A stretch of DNA of 64,000 nucleotides from Bacteroidales bacterium (GTDB lineage Bacteria; Bacteroidota; Bacteroidia; Bacteroidales; F082). The translations under genes and the position numbers were made by a program. The notes under the pieces are model-generated. The model had not been told where the DNA came from, did no database searches, and saw only the letters and a list, made by a program, of their open reading frames with translations. The DNA is taken from NCBI GenBank assembly GCA_017460915.1, contig JAFUAA010000047.1, positions 1 to 64,000 on the forward strand. The letters run 5' to 3'. Below are positions 61,203 through 64,000 of the stretch, piece after piece (the stretch's first letter is position 1; the number at the start of each line of letters is the position of its first letter).

Positions 61203-61236
61203 ATTGCTTCGTTCCTCGCAATGACGCGAAGCGTCG
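61203..61236. repeat. family B element in the trxB-GSCFA gap
   Basis: ATTGCTTCGTTCCTCGCAAT followed by GACGCGAAGCG. It matches each arm of the hairpin at 62424-62503. It fills nearly the whole 44-bp gap. Confidence 0.75.
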
Positions 61237-61240
61237 TGAA

Positions 61241-62179
61241 TCATTGTCCCATCAGGAAGCGTTCCACCTCGATGCCAGCCATGGCACCCGTTCCAGCAGC
61301 CACGATGGCCTGACGATAAATGCGGTCCTGGCAGTCGCCGCAAGCGAAGATGCCTTCCACGTTGGTGGCCGTCGATTTCGGCTTGGTGATGATGTATCCC
61401 TCCTCGTCCATGTCGAGGATACCCTTGAAAGGCTCCGTATTGGGCGTGTGGCCGATGGCCTCAAAGAAGCCGTCCACATAAATGGTGCGCTCTTCCTTGG
61501 TCTCGCTGTGATACAGGACTGCGCCCTTCAATTTCTTCATAAAGCCTTGTTGCTCTCCAAAGAGTTCCTTGGTCTGGTGTTTCCACAGCACCTCGATATT
61601 GGGCGTATTAAGCACACGATGTTGCATCGCTTTCGAGGCACGGAGCACGTCGCGGCGGACGATGAGATAGACCTTGTTGCAAAGCTTGGCCAAATAAGTG
61701 GCGTCTTCGCAGGCCGTATCGCCGCCGCCAACCACCGCCACGTCCTTTCCTTTATAGAAAAAGCCGTCGCAAGTGGCGCAAGCCGACACGCCGCCACCCT
61801 TGAATTCTTCCTCGGTCGGCAAACCCAGATAACGTGCCGCCGCACCCGTCGAGACGATGATGCTGTCGGCCAGAAGCTCTCCATCGTATTCCGTCGTCAC
61901 CTTGAAAGGCCGTTGGCTGACGTCAATAGAAGTCACTTCGCCTTCTCGGATTTCGGCACCGAAGCGCTCGGCCTGCTGACGGATTTCGTCCATCATGTCG
62001 GGGCCTTTCACACCCTGTGGATAGCCCGGAAAGTTCTCGATTTCGGTGGTTTGGGTGAGTTGCCCGCCAGGTTGCATACCTTCATAGATGACGGTTTTCA
62101 CATCGGCGCGACCCGTATAGATGGCTGCGGTATAGCCCGCAGGACCCGAGCCAATAATCAGACATTCAATATGTTCCAT
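61241..62179 (-). CDS. trxB: thioredoxin-disulfide reductase
   Basis: 312 residues. The FAD-binding GSGPAGYTAAIYTGRADV, the redox-active CATCDGFF (CxxC at about 136-139), the NADPH-binding VVGGGDTACEDATYLAKL and the C-terminal GIFACGDCQD are all present. It reduces thioredoxin with NADPH and so supports disulfide reduction and oxidative-stress defence. The minus-strand -7 box TACCTTTG (complement of 62228-62235) lies 49 bp upstream. Confidence 0.98.
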   Translation of the reverse strand: MEHIECLIIGSGPAGYTAAIYTGRADVKTVIYEGMQPGGQLTQTTEIENFPGYPQGVKGPDMMDEIRQQAERFGAEIREGEVTSIDVSQRPFKVTTEYDGELLADSIIVSTGAAARYLGLPTEEEFKGGGVSACATCDGFFYKGKDVAVVGGGDTACEDATYLAKLCNKVYLIVRRDVLRASKAMQHRVLNTPNIEVLWKHQTKELFGEQQGFMKKLKGAVLYHSETKEERTIYVDGFFEAIGHTPNTEPFKGILDMDEEGYIITKPKSTATNVEGIFACGDCQDRIYRQAIVAAGTGAMAGIEVERFLMGQ

Positions 62180-62277
62180 AGTTGTAAGTTGTAAGTTGTT
62201 CAGTTATTCAGTTGACTTTATTTGGTGCAAAGGTAACTTTTTTTTCGCAAAGTGAACAACGATTCAAAAAAAGTTCC

Positions 62278-62285
62278 TATCTTTG
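62278..62285 (+). promoter_or_regulatory. -7 element of tRNA-Pro
   Basis: TATCTTTG followed by CAG, ending 16 bp before the tRNA 5' end. Confidence 0.65.
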
Positions 62286-62301
62286 CAGCCGCAAATGCAA
62301 T

Positions 62302-62375
62302 CGGGGTGTGGTGCAGTTGGCTAGCATTCTTGCATGGGGTGCAAGCGGTCGCCCGTTCGAGTCGGGCCACTCCGA
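62302..62375 (+). tRNA. tRNA-Pro (anticodon GGG)
   Basis: Acceptor stem CGGGGTG/CACTCCG (one G-T pair), D arm TGC/GCA with GTTGGC in the loop, anticodon stem CTTGC/GCAAG with the seven-base loop ATGGGGT (anticodon GGG), and T arm GCCCG/CGGGC with loop TTCGAGT. The discriminator base is A. The CCA end is not encoded, as is usual in Bacteroidota. It has its own promoter and terminator. Confidence 0.93.
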
Positions 62376-62376
62376 C

Positions 62377-62413
62377 AAAAGAGCAGCAGATTTTTCTGTT
62401 GCTCTTTTTGTTT
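62377..62413 (+). terminator. tRNA-Pro terminator
   Basis: AAAAGAGCAGCAGA and TCTGTTGCTCTTTTT form a stem with one G-T pair and a T tract directly after the tRNA. Confidence 0.85.
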
Positions 62414-62423
62414 GACACGCTTT

Positions 62424-62503
62424 GCGTCATTGCGAGGGACGAAGCAATCCATAAGCATATGCTTTTCTCTGGATTGCTTCGTCGTTCCTCCTCGCAATGA
62501 CGC
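62424..62503. repeat. family B long hairpin element
   Basis: GCGTCATTGCGAGGGACGAA (62424-62443) continues to GCAATCC at 62450. It faces its near complement at 62471-62503, ending CTCGCAATGACGC. Two opposed copies of the family B unit form an 80-base hairpin between tRNA-Pro and gldN. Confidence 0.85.
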
Positions 62504-62514
62504 GAAGCGACAAC

Positions 62515-62540
62515 AAAAAAGGACGTCCGAAGACGTCCTT
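62515..62540 (-). terminator. gldM-gldN terminator
   Basis: GGACGTC and GACGTCC around CGAA form a stem which, on the minus strand, is followed by six T. It lies 22 bp after the gldN stop. Confidence 0.85.
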
Positions 62541-62562
62541 CTCCATTGTCATAAGCAAACCA

Positions 62563-63405
62563 TCAATACTCCCAGAGGCTTTGTTCGAAATCGAACATTT
62601 CGTTCTTGATGCGCTCCGATTCGTAGAGGGCGTCAATGTTGAAAGCGTAGGAGTTGATGTAGCGGTCATAAACGTTCTCTTCCTTGATGATGTAGCTATC
62701 GAAGATACGTTTTTGCAAGACTTCGTCGTAGGTGCGACGCTGCGCCGAGTTGTTGCGGTTGAAGGCAAACGCCTTGGCCAGCACATCACGAGAGTCCTCG
62801 TAAGGAATCCAGCAAACCTGTGACAAGCCACCGTCATCGTCGACGACGATTGGGCCGAGGGCGATGATACGGACAAGGAACTGCGACAATTTCTTGTCGA
62901 AATACCAGTCTTCCTTGATGCGCAGACGCGTCACATTGAGCATACGATCCTTAAAGGCAATCTCGTTCGGTACTTCCTCGCCATCTTTCCAGATGACCGG
63001 CGGGTCGCCAATCTTGGTGTTTTCTTTTTCAAAATCGGCCAAGGTCAAAGGCGTCACCATGTCGTCGATGTTGTTCTCGACACGGTAAGGCGTGATGTCA
63101 CCGCTTTGGATGCCATCATAAATCACCGTGATGAGATTTCTCCAGTCCTCGGTCGGATTGATTGGGTAGTAGAACACTTGATTGATTTTCTGACGGAAGT
63201 CGATTTCCCTAATCACCGTCTTCTTCCACATGACGTTCGATTCAACGATTTCTGGAAGCGGCGAAGGGGTCTTTTCGTTCATGATTTGCTGCTGGCCCGA
63301 AAGAATGCTGTTCTTGGGTGGTTTGATGTCGGTCGTCTGGGCATTGAGGCTCAGGCTACCGAGCAGCACCGCGAGGGTCAACATGGAAACAAGTGTCTTT
63401 TTCAT
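62563..63405 (-). CDS. gldN: T9SS component GldN/PorN
   Basis: 280 residues with a signal peptide (ending LNAQ). Typical GldN features follow: ESNVMWKKTVIREIDFRQKI, NQVFYYPINPTEDWRNLITV, TRLRIKEDWYFDKKLSQFLV and CWIPYEDSRDVLAKAFAFNR. GldN is a periplasmic subunit of the T9SS ring with GldK. It follows gldM by 20 bp and ends the operon at a terminator. Its presence means that the sorting-domain proteins in this window have a secretion route. Confidence 0.97.
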   Translation of the reverse strand: MKKTLVSMLTLAVLLGSLSLNAQTTDIKPPKNSILSGQQQIMNEKTPSPLPEIVESNVMWKKTVIREIDFRQKINQVFYYPINPTEDWRNLITVIYDGIQSGDITPYRVENNIDDMVTPLTLADFEKENTKIGDPPVIWKDGEEVPNEIAFKDRMLNVTRLRIKEDWYFDKKLSQFLVRIIALGPIVVDDDGGLSQVCWIPYEDSRDVLAKAFAFNRNNSAQRRTYDEVLQKRIFDSYIIKEENVYDRYINSYAFNIDALYESERIKNEMFDFEQSLWEY

Positions 63406-63425
63406 TGTATTAGGGTTTTAATTGT

Positions 63426-64000
63426 TTACTTGATTTCAACACCGATAGGCGTTTCAAGGGTCTTGGTCTTGCCGTCGTTACCACGCACCTGAATGGCGGT
63501 GAAGAGGAACGTGTCGCCCACATTGGAGCCGCTGATGGCGGTCTTCATTTCATCGGTGAAAGCAGCGCCATTGGCTTTGGCTTCCTTGGTAGTACCACTC
63601 TTGGTCTTGTAACGGAAGGTATAACCGACCACGTCATATTTGACACCATCGAAGTCGAAGTCCTTCATTTCAGCCTCAACACGGTTGGCGGCGAGAAGAG
63701 CACTCTTCGATACCAAGCCATTGACCACGTTACGGATAATGGCTTCAGGTTTCGGAAGGTCTTTCACACGGAACTTCATGCTACCGAGGCTTGAGCCATT
63801 CGAACTGACGCTAATGGTCACTTCGTTGGCCTCACCCGGACGCAGATTATAAGTGCCGTTACCCGTGGGACTCAACGAACCGCTACTGGCCGTGGCACTG
63901 ATGGCTCCGCCAACACCGCCACCGACGGCAATCGGGTTGTCGATACCGCGATACACCACGTTCATCTTCGTAGCCGAAACTGACACCGCAGGAGGAGCCA
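63426..64000 (-). CDS. gldM: T9SS component GldM/PorM, C-terminal part (runs off right edge)
   Basis: The frame is open to base 64000, giving the last 190 residues. Conserved GldM C-terminal segments are present: PPAVSVSATKMNVVYRGIDN (start of an Ig-like D3 domain), LRPGEANEVTISVSSNGSSL, FRVKDLPKPEAIIRNVVNGL, YDVVGYTFRYKTKSG and a C-terminal GNDGKTKTLETPIGVEIK. GldM forms with GldL the proton-driven inner-membrane motor of the T9SS, and its periplasmic domains reach GldK/GldN. The N-terminal membrane helix and D1-D2 domains lie outside the window. Confidence 0.95.
   Translation of the reverse strand, partial: APPAVSVSATKMNVVYRGIDNPIAVGGGVGGAISATASSGSLSPTGNGTYNLRPGEANEVTISVSSNGSSLGSMKFRVKDLPKPEAIIRNVVNGLVSKSALLAANRVEAEMKDFDFDGVKYDVVGYTFRYKTKSGTTKEAKANGAAFTDEMKTAISGSNVGDTFLFTAIQVRGNDGKTKTLETPIGVEIK

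Overview
The window comes from a Bacteroidota genome, most likely order Bacteroidales. The evidence is: promoters with the TAnnTTTG -7 element (for example before rplU, tRNA-Pro and lysS); a type IX secretion system (T9SS) core at the right edge (gldN and the C-terminal part of gldM); gldF/gldG; an ECF sigma/FecR pair; several secreted proteins ending in T9SS type A sorting domains; and a Bacteroidota glutaminyl cyclase. At least seventeen exported proteins have a signal peptide whose cleavage would leave Gln at the mature N-terminus, which fits that cyclase. The genus cannot be set from the sequence alone.

Layout. 1-3.6 kb (minus): the start of an SpvB/RHS-type surface protein running off the left edge, a small YD-motif/T9SS protein, a DUF3244 protein and a TPR/HTH membrane regulator. 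3.6-12.7 kb (minus): an ECF sigma factor, a FecR anti-sigma factor, an STN-domain beta-barrel protein and two large T9SS surface proteins, which with the TPR regulator look like one surface-signalling operon. 13-17 kb (plus): rplU-rpmA, a lipoprotein/TPR pair and rsmA. 17-20 kb (minus): yicC-gmk-nadD and a lipoprotein. 20-24 kb (plus): a PNGase F-like T9SS protein and an AAA/DUF4143 ATPase preceded by three direct repeats. 24-31 kb (minus): T9SS cargo, a frameshifted HU-like gene, an unknown lipoprotein, LytTR and DUF3244 genes, and a decayed second copy of the TPR regulator. 31-34 kb (plus): the second PNGase F-like paralog and a DUF4476 protein. 34-39 kb (minus): an outer-membrane protein, glutaminyl cyclase and an MscS channel. 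39-42 kb (plus): a toxin-antitoxin island (DUF3990/XRE and a frameshifted AbiEi/AbiEii). 42-48 kb: dnaK, an M23/LysM peptidase, lysS and a DUF1573/WG protein. 48.3-48.5 kb: a long imperfect hairpin. 48.6-57 kb: DUF5674 gene, holB, gldF-gldG-DUF4340, a THUMP-like methyltransferase and an Arg/Asp-repeat pseudouridine synthase. 57-62 kb: small HTH, secreted proteins, an Skp-like fusion, GSCFA and trxB. 62-64 kb: tRNA-Pro, gldN and partial gldM.

The most unusual signal is a family of 22-28 bp palindromes built on GTAGAGACG/CGTCTCTAC. Twelve copies occur. Some lie between genes, two supply the stop codons of nadD and yicC, and seven sit in frame inside the N-terminal coding region of the two TPR regulator paralogs, adding short peptides. 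At one site the paralogs carry different palindrome families, so insertion and turnover within coding sequence appears to be ongoing. This resembles rickettsial palindromic elements.

Other points of interest are the two T9SS-exported PNGase F-like enzymes (one with all three catalytic acids, one with Glu to Gln), the sigma/FecR/STN-barrel operon that lacks a TonB receptor, the layered toxin-antitoxin island, and two candidate structured or small RNAs.
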